A stretch of DNA of 12,419 nucleotides from Treponema sp. (GCA_003455655.1 DMQP01000004.1:910-13328); one strand, 5' to 3'. Positions 1 through 8,400 are shown, counted from the stretch's first letter. Numbers and translations: made by a program. The notes: generated by a model not told the origin, from the sequence alone.

Positions 1-203
1 TCTCCTTGTTCAATAATAGGAGAATAAACACTATCGCCAAAGCGAATGTATGTTACTACACTTCCTCCGCGCTGACTCATTCCGTGAACTTCACTTACTT
101 TTACATCGTATCCCTGAGACAGCAACAGATTGCCTAATACTTTGCTTGCTAAAAGAGAACCTTGTCCACCGACGCCTACGATCATGATGTTTGTTGTCTG
201 CAT
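1..203 (-). CDS. iorB: Indolepyruvate:ferredoxin oxidoreductase, beta subunit (N-terminal 67 codons, runs off window)
   Basis: This is the smaller subunit of indolepyruvate oxidoreductase. It belongs to the gamma-domain family of 2-oxoacid:ferredoxin oxidoreductases and works with IorA in the cytoplasm to convert aryl-pyruvates plus CoA to aryl-acetyl-CoA, CO2 and reduced ferredoxin. The visible part begins MQTTNIMIVGVGGQG, with the glycine-rich GVGGQG turn at residues 10-15 and the family signature SEVHGMSQRGG at residues 37-47. Both are typical of IorB. The start is well supported by a Shine-Dalgarno sequence at 210-218. The gene follows iorA on the same strand after only 15 bases, so the two form an operon. 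The frame is open to base 1; the C-terminal remainder lies outside the window. Confidence 0.93.
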   Translation of the reverse strand, partial: MQTTNIMIVGVGGQGSLLASKVLGNLLLSQGYDVKVSEVHGMSQRGGSVVTYIRFGDSVYSPIIEQG

Positions 204-209
204 GTTTTG

Positions 210-218
210 CCTCTTCCT
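210..218 (-). promoter_or_regulatory. Ribosome binding site of iorB
   Basis: Read on the minus strand, this is AGGAAGAGG, six bases before the iorB ATG at 203 and directly after the iorA stop codon. It is a strong Shine-Dalgarno sequence. It contrasts with iorA, the first gene of the operon, which has none. Confidence 0.8.
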
Positions 219-1949
219 TTAGTTTTGTGGTAGCGCATTTACTTTGCACAACTGTGCACATACGCCACAACCGATACACTGTGTTGCATCAATATGTGCT
301 TTTTTATTTGCCACACTGATTGCGGGGCAACCTATTTTCATACATGCTTTACAGCCAATGCATTTTGTTTCATCAACAGAAAGAGGTGCTTTGTGTTTTA
401 CATTTTTTAACAGAGCACAGGGTCTTCGCGAAATAATAACACTTGGTTCATCTGCAGCAAGTTCTTCACGAACAGCGGTGTCAGTTGCGCTTAAGTCGTA
501 AGGGTCAACAACTCTAACATGATGAACTCCCATAGCTTTGCACAGTGCTTCTAAATCAATTTTTGCGGCAGGGTCACCTTTAATGTTGTAACCTGTTGTT
601 GGGTTATGCTGATGTCCTGTCATGCCAGTAATAGAGTTGTCCAAAATAATAACAGTTGATGCGCTGTTGTTGTAGACAATGTCTGCAAGTCCTGTCATGC
701 CTGAGTGAACAAAAGTAGAGTCGCCAATAACGCCAACCGTTTTGTGTTCTGCATCTTTACCGCGAGCTTTATTGAATCCGTGCATTCCAGAAAGAGATGC
801 TCCCATGCAGACGTTTAAGTCCATTGCATTAAGTGGAGCAAAGGCACCTAAAGTATAACAGCCAATGTCACCGTAAACCATGCATTTGTTTTTACTGAGT
901 GCGTAGAAAAGTCCTCTGTGTGGACAACCTGCACACATAACAGGCGGTCGTGGAGGAATTGTGTCGCTGAGTGCAAGTGTTGGTTTTTGTGGTAAAGAAA
1001 GTGCTTCTTCAATTATGCGCTGAGAAAATTCTCCTACCATGGGGAAGAGCGATTTACCTTCAACGCTAATGCCCAAAGTTTTGCAGTGAGTTTCAATAAT
1101 GGGGTCAAGTTCTTCAACAACAATGACACGCTTAACTGACTGAGCAAATGTTTTTATTTTTTCTTGTGGAAGCGGATGAATCATGCCTAACTTTAAGACA
1201 GGATGTTTGTTACCAAAAATTTCTTTTACATATTGATAACTGGTACTGCTGGTTATAAAGCCCATGCTCTTATCTGTTCCATCGTCAATACGGTTGAGTT
1301 CTGAAGTTTCTGCAAAAGCAATTAAATCTTTTGTGCGCTGTTCAACTTTTATGTGAGCTTTGCGAGCTTGTGCAGGAAGCATGACACGATTTTGATCTTT
1401 AACATATTCTCTTAAAGGAATGTCTGTTCGCTCTTGGGTGTTAACAATGCTTTGCGAATGACAAATTCTCATGCACATACGTAAAAACACAGGAGTATGA
1501 AATTGTTCACTTAGTTCAAATGCTTTTTTTGTAAACACACGAGCTTCTTCAGAATCTGATGGTTCTAGCATGGGAACTTTTGCTGCTATGGCATAGTGTC
1601 GACTGTCTTGTTCATTTTGAGAAGAATGCATGCCAGGATCATCTGCAACACAAATAACTAATCCTGAATCAACTCCAATATATGAAATGCTAAACAAAGG
1701 ATCTGCTGCAACATTTAAACCAACATGTTTCATACAACATGCTGCACGCGCACCACCAAGACTTGCTCCGTGTGCTGCTTCAAGCGCAACTTTTTCGTTG
1801 GGAGCCCATTCGCAATATATGTCATTGTATTTAACTGCTTCTTCAGTAATTTCTGTGCTTGGTGTTCCCGGATAACTTGAAACAACCCGGCATCCTGCTT
1901 CATACATTCCGCGCGCAACTGCTTTGTTGCCTATCATCAGTTCTTTCAT
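219..1949 (-). CDS. iorA: Indolepyruvate:ferredoxin oxidoreductase, alpha subunit
   Basis: This is the catalytic, thiamine-diphosphate and Fe-S subunit of indolepyruvate oxidoreductase (576 residues from the chosen start). It decarboxylates indole-, phenyl- and hydroxyphenyl-pyruvate and passes electrons to ferredoxin. Residues 1-70 hold the typical start MKELMIGNKAVARG, SYPGTPSTEI, and NEKVALEAAHGAS around residue 51. CAGCPHRG lies at 339-346. The thiamine-diphosphate site GDSTFVHSG (409-417), followed by LDNSITGMTG (436-445), is intact. The C-terminus is a two-cluster ferredoxin domain with cysteines 530, 533, 536, 541 and 558, 561, 564, 568, giving two [4Fe-4S] clusters. The frame could open at a GTG at 1970, but family alignment by eye and a TATACT hexamer lying between the two favour the ATG at 1949. 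No Shine-Dalgarno sequence precedes it. iorB follows after 15 bases. The gene is divergent from the hydrogenase operon, with 48 bases between start codons. Confidence 0.95.
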   Translation of the reverse strand: MKELMIGNKAVARGMYEAGCRVVSSYPGTPSTEITEEAVKYNDIYCEWAPNEKVALEAAHGASLGGARAACCMKHVGLNVAADPLFSISYIGVDSGLVICVADDPGMHSSQNEQDSRHYAIAAKVPMLEPSDSEEARVFTKKAFELSEQFHTPVFLRMCMRICHSQSIVNTQERTDIPLREYVKDQNRVMLPAQARKAHIKVEQRTKDLIAFAETSELNRIDDGTDKSMGFITSSTSYQYVKEIFGNKHPVLKLGMIHPLPQEKIKTFAQSVKRVIVVEELDPIIETHCKTLGISVEGKSLFPMVGEFSQRIIEEALSLPQKPTLALSDTIPPRPPVMCAGCPHRGLFYALSKNKCMVYGDIGCYTLGAFAPLNAMDLNVCMGASLSGMHGFNKARGKDAEHKTVGVIGDSTFVHSGMTGLADIVYNNSASTVIILDNSITGMTGHQHNPTTGYNIKGDPAAKIDLEALCKAMGVHHVRVVDPYDLSATDTAVREELAADEPSVIISRRPCALLKNVKHKAPLSVDETKCIGCKACMKIGCPAISVANKKAHIDATQCIGCGVCAQLCKVNALPQN

Positions 1950-1958
1950 GGTAATTTC

Positions 1959-1964
1959 AGTATA
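1959..1964 (-). promoter_or_regulatory. -10 element of the iorAB promoter (near-leaderless)
   Basis: On the minus strand this reads TATACT, nine bases before the iorA ATG. A sigma-70 start about seven bases downstream would leave an untranslated leader of only about three bases. An overlapping alternative is TATATA preceded by TGG, an extended -10 form, at 1961-1966. No convincing -35 element is seen. The call rests on the hexamer and on the same hexamer occurring at three other starts in this window. Confidence 0.5.
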
Positions 1965-1982
1965 TACCACACCCCTTTTTTA

Positions 1983-1991
1983 TGCTATACT
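1983..1991 (+). promoter_or_regulatory. Extended -10 promoter of the 82-aa protein/hydrogenase operon (leaderless)
   Basis: The sequence TGC TATACT is an extended -10 element. It is followed by exactly six bases (TCACGT) and then the ATG at 1998. The expected transcription start is therefore the A of the start codon. No Shine-Dalgarno sequence lies upstream and no good -35 hexamer is present, which fits an extended -10 promoter. It sits back-to-back with the iorA promoter inside a 48-base gap. Confidence 0.6.
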
Positions 1992-1997
1992 TCACGT

Positions 1998-2246
1998 ATG
2001 GAAACATTACAGACAACAATCTCTTTTGACGATTTAGATTTACTAACGACGGTTTTAGAAGGCTTTACACAAAGTCTTGATTCTGATGACGAAGATAGAC
2101 CTGCTATTGAAGCATTATTGCAAAATCTTTCTGACTTTTGCGATAAAGTTGAGTCAATGAGTGAGTATGTTACTGGTAGCGACTGGCCTGAAGCTTTACC
2201 GCTTACCATAAGTTGTGACACTGCACAATTCAAGCATAACAGTTAA
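1998..2246 (+). CDS. Small acidic protein of unknown function, first gene of the hydrogenase operon
   Basis: This is an 82-residue protein I do not recognise. It is strongly acidic, with 18 Asp/Glu against 3 Lys/Arg, including an acidic cluster SDSDDED-like at residues 28-33 and a likely helical segment at about 35-57. It has two cysteines (48, 73), which are too few for an Fe-S cluster alone. It has no signal peptide or membrane segment, so it is probably cytosolic. It is judged real because a well-placed extended -10 element ends six bases before its ATG, and because the hydrogenase gene follows after 17 bases with its own Shine-Dalgarno sequence and has no other visible promoter. A role as hydrogenase partner or regulator is only suggested by position. 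A frame of similar length lies antisense to it, but without comparable start signals. Confidence 0.72.
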   Translation: METLQTTISFDDLDLLTTVLEGFTQSLDSDDEDRPAIEALLQNLSDFCDKVESMSEYVTGSDWPEALPLTISCDTAQFKHNS

Positions 2247-2251
2247 ACAGT

Positions 2252-2257
2252 AGGGAG
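2252..2257 (+). promoter_or_regulatory. Ribosome binding site of the hydrogenase gene
   Basis: AGGGAG lies six bases before the ATG at 2264. It is a good Shine-Dalgarno sequence located in the 17-base gap after the 82-residue protein gene, which supports co-transcription and this start codon. Confidence 0.75.
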
Positions 2258-2263
2258 TGTAGT

Positions 2264-3751
2264 ATGGTAACCAACGACAAAGGTATTGTTTCATTCAAAC
2301 ACAAAATCATGGAAGAAGTATGTCGTCTTGCGTGGGAAGGCAAACTCAATGATGAAGGAAAAGAAAAATTAATATACAGCATGGTTCCTGGACCAAAGTC
2401 AAACTACTGCTGTATCTACAAAGAGCGAGAAATTGTTAAACAGCGAATTCATCTTGCTTGTGCAGAATGTCCTTCAGATAAAGAACCCAGTGATTGTGTT
2501 GTTCAAGTTATAAATGCCGCATGTGATGACTGTCCTATTTCTGCATATTCAGTAACAGACAGTTGCCGTTTTTGTATGGGTCGTCCTTGCCAGAATTCTT
2601 GTCGTTTTGGAGCCATTGGTCCTGGTGAATTCCGTATGCACATTGAAGCTGACAAATGTAAAGAGTGTGGTATGTGTGCAAAAGCATGTCCTTATGGAGC
2701 TATTGTTCACTTGGAACGTCCTTGTAAAAAAGCATGCCCTGTTGGAGCTATTACTTATGATGAATACGGAATTTGTCGCATAAATGAAGAACGCTGTGTT
2801 CAGTGTGGTCATTGTATTCACAGTTGTCCTTTTGGAGCAATTGGTTCAAAAACATATTTAGTGCATATTATCAACGACATTCTTGCGGGAAAAGAAGTTA
2901 TTGCTATGTGTGCCCCTGCAACAGAAGGTCAGTTTGGCGACAACATTGGAATGGCTGCGGTAAAGCATGCACTTAAAAAACTTGGTTTTGCCGATATGGT
3001 GGAAGTTGGTCTTGGTGGAGATATGACTGCCGCTTACGAATCGCTTGAATGGGCAGATGCTTATGTTGAAGGCAGAAAGATGACCACTTCTTGCTGTCCT
3101 GCTTTTATTGACATGTTAAGAAAGCACTTCCCCGATGTATTTGAAAATAACAAGTCTTCAACGGTTTCGCCCATGTGTGCTATTTCGCGTTACTTAAAGT
3201 TGACTCATCCCGGATGTGTGACTGTTTTTGTTGGTCCCTGTATTGCAAAAAAAGCAGAAGCAAATGATGAGTCTATTCCTGACAATGCAGATTATGTAGT
3301 AACGTACGGTGAACTTCGTGCACTAATGCGTTCGAAGGGAGTTGAGTTTGAACCTGTCGATGAAACATATCAAGAAGCATCTGTGTGGGGTAAACGCTTT
3401 GCAACAAGTGGCGGTGTTGCCGATGCCGTTATGGAATGTATGAAAGAGCGCGGAATTGATACTTCCGAAATAAAACTCTTGCGTTGTGCTGGTGGCATGG
3501 AATGTAAAAAAGCAGTTGCTCAAATAAAGTTAGGCACTCTGCAAGAAGATTTTGTTGAAGGAATGATTTGTTCTGGTGGATGTGTTGGTGGACCTTCTAA
3601 ACATAAGACAGAAACAGAAATATCTCGTGCGCGGGAATCATTACTTGAAAAAGCAGATAAGCGAACGGTATTGGAAAACTTAAAGTTCTATCCCATGGAT
3701 AAGTTCTCTATGTATCGTGATGGAAAACTTACCCCGGAACAGCGTTTTTAG
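2264..3751 (+). CDS. Monomeric [FeFe] hydrogenase, group B type
   Basis: This cytosolic iron-only hydrogenase (495 residues) interconverts protons and H2, most likely with ferredoxin as electron partner. All three H-cluster motifs are present: TSCCP at 275-279 (Cys277 in the proton-relay position, Cys278 as cluster ligand), GPCIAKKAE at 324-332 (Cys326), and EGMICSGGC at 432-440 (Cys436, Cys440). The forms GPCxAKK and SGGC rather than MPCxxK and MACxxGC mark it as group B rather than the classical group A enzyme. Two ferredoxin-type [4Fe-4S] motifs have cysteines 132/135/138/142 and 178/181/184/188. Further cysteines at 87, 90, 101, 104, 109, 113, 154 and 158 may bind more clusters. The last four bases overlap the stop codon of the convergent ligase gene. 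The maturases HydE, HydF and HydG are not in the window. Confidence 0.93.
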   Translation: MVTNDKGIVSFKHKIMEEVCRLAWEGKLNDEGKEKLIYSMVPGPKSNYCCIYKEREIVKQRIHLACAECPSDKEPSDCVVQVINAACDDCPISAYSVTDSCRFCMGRPCQNSCRFGAIGPGEFRMHIEADKCKECGMCAKACPYGAIVHLERPCKKACPVGAITYDEYGICRINEERCVQCGHCIHSCPFGAIGSKTYLVHIINDILAGKEVIAMCAPATEGQFGDNIGMAAVKHALKKLGFADMVEVGLGGDMTAAYESLEWADAYVEGRKMTTSCCPAFIDMLRKHFPDVFENNKSSTVSPMCAISRYLKLTHPGCVTVFVGPCIAKKAEANDESIPDNADYVVTYGELRALMRSKGVEFEPVDETYQEASVWGKRFATSGGVADAVMECMKERGIDTSEIKLLRCAGGMECKKAVAQIKLGTLQEDFVEGMICSGGCVGGPSKHKTETEISRARESLLEKADKRTVLENLKFYPMDKFSMYRDGKLTPEQRF

Positions 3752-5382
3752 TTTTCGTTTTCGTATTCAACAAGGTGCTCTTTGCCGTACATTTTGCGTA
3801 AAAGCGGTTTTTCGATTTTACCAGTTGCATTGCGGGGCACTTTGGCGAAAATAACTTTACGAGGGCGTTTGTATCGGGGTAGATCCAAACAGAATTCATT
3901 GAATTCTTCTTCTGTACAAGTCATGCCTTCTTTTATGTCAACGATTGCACCAGCAATTTCACCTTGGCGTTTGTCGGGAAGTCCAATAACTGCGACATCG
4001 TTTACTTTGTCAAACTTACGAATAAAGTTTTCTATTTCAACAGGGTACAGATTTTCTCCACCAGAAACAATAACATCTTTTTTTCGGTCAACAAGGAAAA
4101 TAAAACCATCTTCATCTTGTCGGGCAACATCTCCGGTATAGAGCCAGCCGTCTTTAAGCACTTCTGCAGTAGCTTCAGGGTTGTTGTAATAACATTCCAT
4201 TACGCCAGGCCCGCGGACACACAGTTCACCTGCTTGACCTTGAGTAACAGCTTTGTCATCTGAGTCAACAATTTTACATTCCCAACCGTAACCAGGAACA
4301 CCAATAGCACCAACTTTGTGAATATTTTCAACACCCAAATGAACACATCCTGGACCAATAGATTCTGAAAGTCCGTAGTTAGTGTCGTACTGATGGTTCG
4401 GAAAATAGTCGCGCCAGTGTTTTATAAGACTAGGAGGAACTGGTTGTGCACCAATGTGCATTAAACGCCACTGGGAAAGTTGATAGTCTTCGCATTTTAA
4501 TTCTCCGCTGTCGAGAGCATTGAGAATATCTTGTGCCCAGGGAACAAGCAGCCACACAATAGTACAATGTTCACGGCTTACGGCATCAAAAATATACTGA
4601 GGTTTTGTTCCACGCAGTAAGACAGCACGACTTGCAGCTACAAGGCTTCCCATCCAGTGCATTTTTGCTCCTGTGTGATACAGTGGCGGTATGCACAAAA
4701 AGCAGTCGTCTCTTCCTGTGGAGTGATGTTTTTGTTCAACTGCTGCTGCATGCATTAAACTTCTGTGCTTATGTAAAATAGCTTTGGGAAAGCCTGTTGT
4801 TCCCGAAGAAAAATAAATGGCAGCTAAATCGTCATCAGTAAGGGGAATTTTGGGTGCGGAACTTGGACAGTCAGCAACCAGTTCGCGGTAACTTTCTGCA
4901 AAAGTGGGGCAGTTTTCGCCAACATAAATGAGCAAGCGGTGTTGTCCCAGTTTGTCTGCAATGGCTTCAATACGACCAATAAATTCTGGTCCAAACAAAA
5001 GCATATCTACTTGAGCAAGGTCAGCACAGTAGAGAATTTCATCTGAAGTATAGCGAAAGTTAAAGGGAACAGCGAGTGCTCCTGTTTTTAGAATACCAAA
5101 GTAAATGGGAAGCCACTCCAAACAGTTCATCATAAGAATGGCAACTTTATCTCCTTTTTTAATTCCGCGGGCAATAAGCATGTTTGCAAGACGGTTTGCT
5201 TTTTCGTCAAAAACGCGCCAAGTTATTTCACGGCGGTAAGGTTCATCACCAGTTGGTTGAATAAGAGAGTATTCTTTCCAAGTCATGCGACGGGTTTCTT
5301 TTTGTTCAGGATTCAGTTCTATAAGGGCGGTTTCTTCACCATACTGACTGGCATTCCGCTCAAGATATTGGGTAATAGGCAT
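3748..5382 (-). CDS. AMP-forming acyl-CoA ligase (acid:CoA ligase), ANL superfamily
   Basis: This 544-residue enzyme activates a carboxylic acid with ATP to an acyl-adenylate and then to its CoA thioester. Its motifs are complete: the P-loop YFSSGTTGFPK at 190-200, NYGLSE at 335-340, GWLYTGD at 412-418, VDRKKDVIVSGGEN at 431-444, and ATGKIEK at 519-525 with the presumed catalytic Lys522. The substrate cannot be read from sequence; medium-chain, aryl or bile acids are all possible. Residues 33-68 hold a double version of the usual TW-x-E/FDEKANRLAN entry motif, giving an insertion of about 20 residues. The frame extends upstream to 5421, but the ATG at 5382 is chosen because a good promoter (-35 TTGCAC, 17 bases, -10 TATACT) ends six bases before it. 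No Shine-Dalgarno sequence is present. Next to iorAB it might act on aryl-acetates, which is inference. Confidence 0.9.
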   Translation of the reverse strand: MPITQYLERNASQYGEETALIELNPEQKETRRMTWKEYSLIQPTGDEPYRREITWRVFDEKANRLANMLIARGIKKGDKVAILMMNCLEWLPIYFGILKTGALAVPFNFRYTSDEILYCADLAQVDMLLFGPEFIGRIEAIADKLGQHRLLIYVGENCPTFAESYRELVADCPSSAPKIPLTDDDLAAIYFSSGTTGFPKAILHKHRSLMHAAAVEQKHHSTGRDDCFLCIPPLYHTGAKMHWMGSLVAASRAVLLRGTKPQYIFDAVSREHCTIVWLLVPWAQDILNALDSGELKCEDYQLSQWRLMHIGAQPVPPSLIKHWRDYFPNHQYDTNYGLSESIGPGCVHLGVENIHKVGAIGVPGYGWECKIVDSDDKAVTQGQAGELCVRGPGVMECYYNNPEATAEVLKDGWLYTGDVARQDEDGFIFLVDRKKDVIVSGGENLYPVEIENFIRKFDKVNDVAVIGLPDKRQGEIAGAIVDIKEGMTCTEEEFNEFCLDLPRYKRPRKVIFAKVPRNATGKIEKPLLRKMYGKEHLVEYENEN

Positions 5383-5388
5383 ACAGTT

Positions 5389-5417
5389 AGTATACGGCAA
5401 GAAATGGTTGAGTGCAA
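5389..5417 (-). promoter_or_regulatory. Sigma-70 promoter of the acyl-CoA ligase gene (leaderless)
   Basis: On the minus strand TTGCAC (5417-5412) is followed by a 17-base spacer and TATACT (5394-5389). Six bases later comes the ATG at 5382. The expected transcription start is the A of that ATG. This is the best-formed promoter in the window, and it lies inside the longer reading frame that begins at 5421, so that longer start is unlikely. Confidence 0.65.
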
Positions 5418-5449
5418 GCAAAATCTACTGTAACTAAAAGTCAATTTCT

Positions 5450-5478
5450 TTGTCTTATGTATAGAAGTTTTGTATACT
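5450..5478 (+). promoter_or_regulatory. Sigma-70 promoter of the alpha-2-macroglobulin gene
   Basis: TTGTCT (5450-5455), a 17-base spacer and TATACT (5473-5478) form a good vegetative promoter. Transcription should start near 5484-5486, just before the AAGGA at 5485-5489, leaving a leader of about 8-16 bases. A TTG at 5470 and an ATG at 5479 in the same frame would lie upstream of the expected transcript start. Confidence 0.6.
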
Positions 5479-5493
5479 ATGGAAAAGGAATAT

Positions 5494-8400
5494 ATGAGTA
5501 TGAATACAGTTTCTCGTTCAGCAATGGCTCTGATAGCAGCAGCTCTGTTTGGTTCTTGTACTTCTGTTTCTACTGGCGAAAGAACTGCCAGTAAGGTTAA
5601 CGGTGGCTCTTCTGCACAGAACGGTCAGTTTTATGTTCAGACTGTTTTTCCTCAGGGGGAACTTTCATCTGAAGCAGTTTTTCCTTCCATTCAGATTCAA
5701 TTTTCCGAACCTGTTGTTGCTCTGAAAAAGTTGGGGCAACCTTCAAACACAAGTGACGCAGTAACTATAACTCCTGCAGTAAACGGTGTATTCCGTTGGT
5801 ATGGAACAAGTCTACTTAGTTTTGATTGTTCAGACAAACTTATTCCCCAAAAAGAATATACAATTCGCATAAATAAAAATCTTACGAGCATAAACGGAAA
5901 TGAAATTTCTGGACAGCTTGAATATACCTTCCGAACACAAGAGCTTGCTTTGCGTTCTATTCAACCAGGATACACTGAACAAAAACAAGCAAACCGTTAC
6001 CTCGATGCACAAGATATTCTTCCGGAATATGCAAAAGACATAGCAGTAACTTTTGGAAATAAAGTAAAAGGTGAAGTAGTAAGTAAGTATCTTTCTGTTG
6101 TGGAAGAAAAGACAAAAAAGACACATGCTTTTACTTTTGAACAAATTGATGAAAAAACACTTTTGCTTCATGTAACAGACACATTCCCTCGTAACTGTGA
6201 AGTCAATGTCGTTCTTGCTAAAGGTGCAATTCCTGATGTTGATTGTATTGCAACTTCATCAGAACAAAAAAAATCTTTCCATACGCTTAAACCTTTTAAA
6301 AATACTTACACCAGCGGAACATCAACACTGAGCATTTCATTTAATCATCGCATCAAAGAAGGAACAGAAAGTCAAATATATAATGCACTTACTTTTAATC
6401 CTTCAATGGAAGTGACAGTAGAAAATGTAGAAATACATGGTAACACTCTTTTTGTTCGGAATCTTCCTGTAAGTTATGGAGATGAATATTCGGTAAAACT
6501 TGCTGCAAAAACAGTATGTGACATATACGATCAAGTGTGTGAAGACGAAGTGACATATTCAGTAACTGTTCCCGATGCAGACAGTTATGCTTCTTTCCGA
6601 GACGGAACTTTTGTTGTTCTTGAAAGTCAGTTTGAACCAAAGCGTGCATTTGAATTTCAAAACATTACAGACGGTTCTTCGTATACACTTACTGCAATAA
6701 GCGGTGTAACAGATTCTTACAAAAACAAGAAGAGTCAAACCTTTAAGATTGAAACAACAGAAGAAACAAAAAATAAAAGAGTTATTCAAACTGTTTCTCT
6801 CAAAGACTTTTTGGAACAAACAGGAAGTTCATATAGAGGTGCTGTTAAATTCGAAAGTACAGCATTTTTTGTTCCTTTCGATGGAGCAAAAAAATCAGAA
6901 CGGAATTACGAACTTTCATACATTCAAGTAACAGACTTAGGTGTAAACATTCGACATTCGTGGAACAGCACAGCAGTTATGGTAACAAGTCTTTCAAAGG
7001 GAAATGCTGTTGACAATGCACTTGTTACTGTTTACAAAGCAAATCCAGAACATGCATACAATGTTAGAAACGAAAACATGCTTTTGGGAAAAGGAACAAA
7101 AGTTACCCAAGCACGCACTGACAAAACAGGTCTTGCAACTCTTACCTTTGATGACAGTTCTGTTGACAAAGTGTCTTACTACATTGAAGTTAGAACAGCA
7201 GACGACAGACTTGTTATTCCACTTGATTCGGTTTATGTTCAGGGAAGAAATATAACAAAAATTTTCTCTGATCGAAAGTTGTATAGACCTGGCGAAGAAC
7301 TTTCTGTAAAAGTAATTGACCGCTTGTTGAGCATAGGCGGAGAATATGCTACATACACTGGTTCTTACGAATTGAACTTAGTTGATAACGCATGGAATTC
7401 AAAACGCAAAGTGTATGCAACAAAAACAGGAACTACAAGTGCCCAGGGAACAACAGCTGTTGACTGGACTTTACCGCAAGATCTTACTCCAGGAACATAT
7501 TATGTTGAATACAAACGCACAGATGGTTCAAATTACAAATGTTATGAAGACATTATGATTCAGTATTTTGAGCGAGTTCGTTTTTCTGCAAGTGCAAGTC
7601 TTACCCCAATTGTGTATATTCGGGGCGACACCCTTACTGCAGAAGTAAGTGCAAGTTATTTAGGTGGAGGTTCTCTTTCTGGGGGAACAGTACACGCTGA
7701 CTGGACTCGCTACAAAACATCTTTTACCCCTGCAGGACAAGAGTTGGAGCAATATACATTTGGTCCTTTACTGTATGATTGGTTCTGGCGTAAGGGAGAA
7801 GATGCAGAAGAAAGTTTTTATGAACAGTCAGACGAAATGTTAAGTGCAGAAGGTAAAGCTCATCTTTCTGTTACATCCGGAAGTGAAAGTGCAGAAGGAG
7901 CTCCATACTTTTATAACCTCGAAGCACAGGTAACAGATGCTGGTAACCAAATGATTGCTTCTCGTGCAGGAACAATTGTACATCCTGCTTTGTTCTACAT
8001 AGGTGTAAGTAATGCGGTAAACATTAAAGGTTTTGCAAAAAAAGGTGACAAGCTTACATTCAATTATGTGTTTGCAACTCCAGAAGGAAAGGCTGTTTCA
8101 CTTTCTGCTCTTTCTAAAGAAAAAACACTTACTTGGTCACTGCAACGAAAAGAGTGGCAAGAAGTTCCTTACATAGATGAATACGGTTACGAACAGTTTA
8201 AGTGGGAAGAAAAAACAGTTGTAGAACAAGAACAGACACTTACGGTAAAAGATACTGCTAAGACAAGTTCAGTTACTCTTACACCAAAAGAAGCGGGTCG
8301 TTATCTTTTAGTAATGCAAACAAGCGACAGTCGTGGAAATGTTGTAAAAACAGAACGCTCATTCTATGTTTCTGGTGCTGACAATGTGTGGTGGCGCAAT

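Noticed and set aside
1950..1970. GTG start for iorA, giving seven extra residues
   Set aside because: The conserved N-terminus of the family begins at the ATG at 1949, and a TATACT hexamer lies between the two codons.
1985..2233. An 82-codon frame antisense to the small acidic protein
   Set aside because: It has no start signals; the plus-strand frame has the promoter and operon position. The equal length is coincidence.
3782..4263. Plus-strand frames of 119 and 99 codons inside the ligase gene
   Set aside because: They are shadows of a strongly supported ligase coding frame, with no start signals or recognisable domains.
5383..5421. Longer ligase start at 5421
   Set aside because: The extra 13 residues span a well-formed -35/-10 promoter, and homologues start near MPITQYLERN.
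5470..5493. TTG (5470) or ATG (5479) start for the macroglobulin
   Set aside because: Both overlap or directly follow the -10 hexamer, upstream of the likely transcript start. The lipoprotein signal reads naturally from 5494 or 5500.
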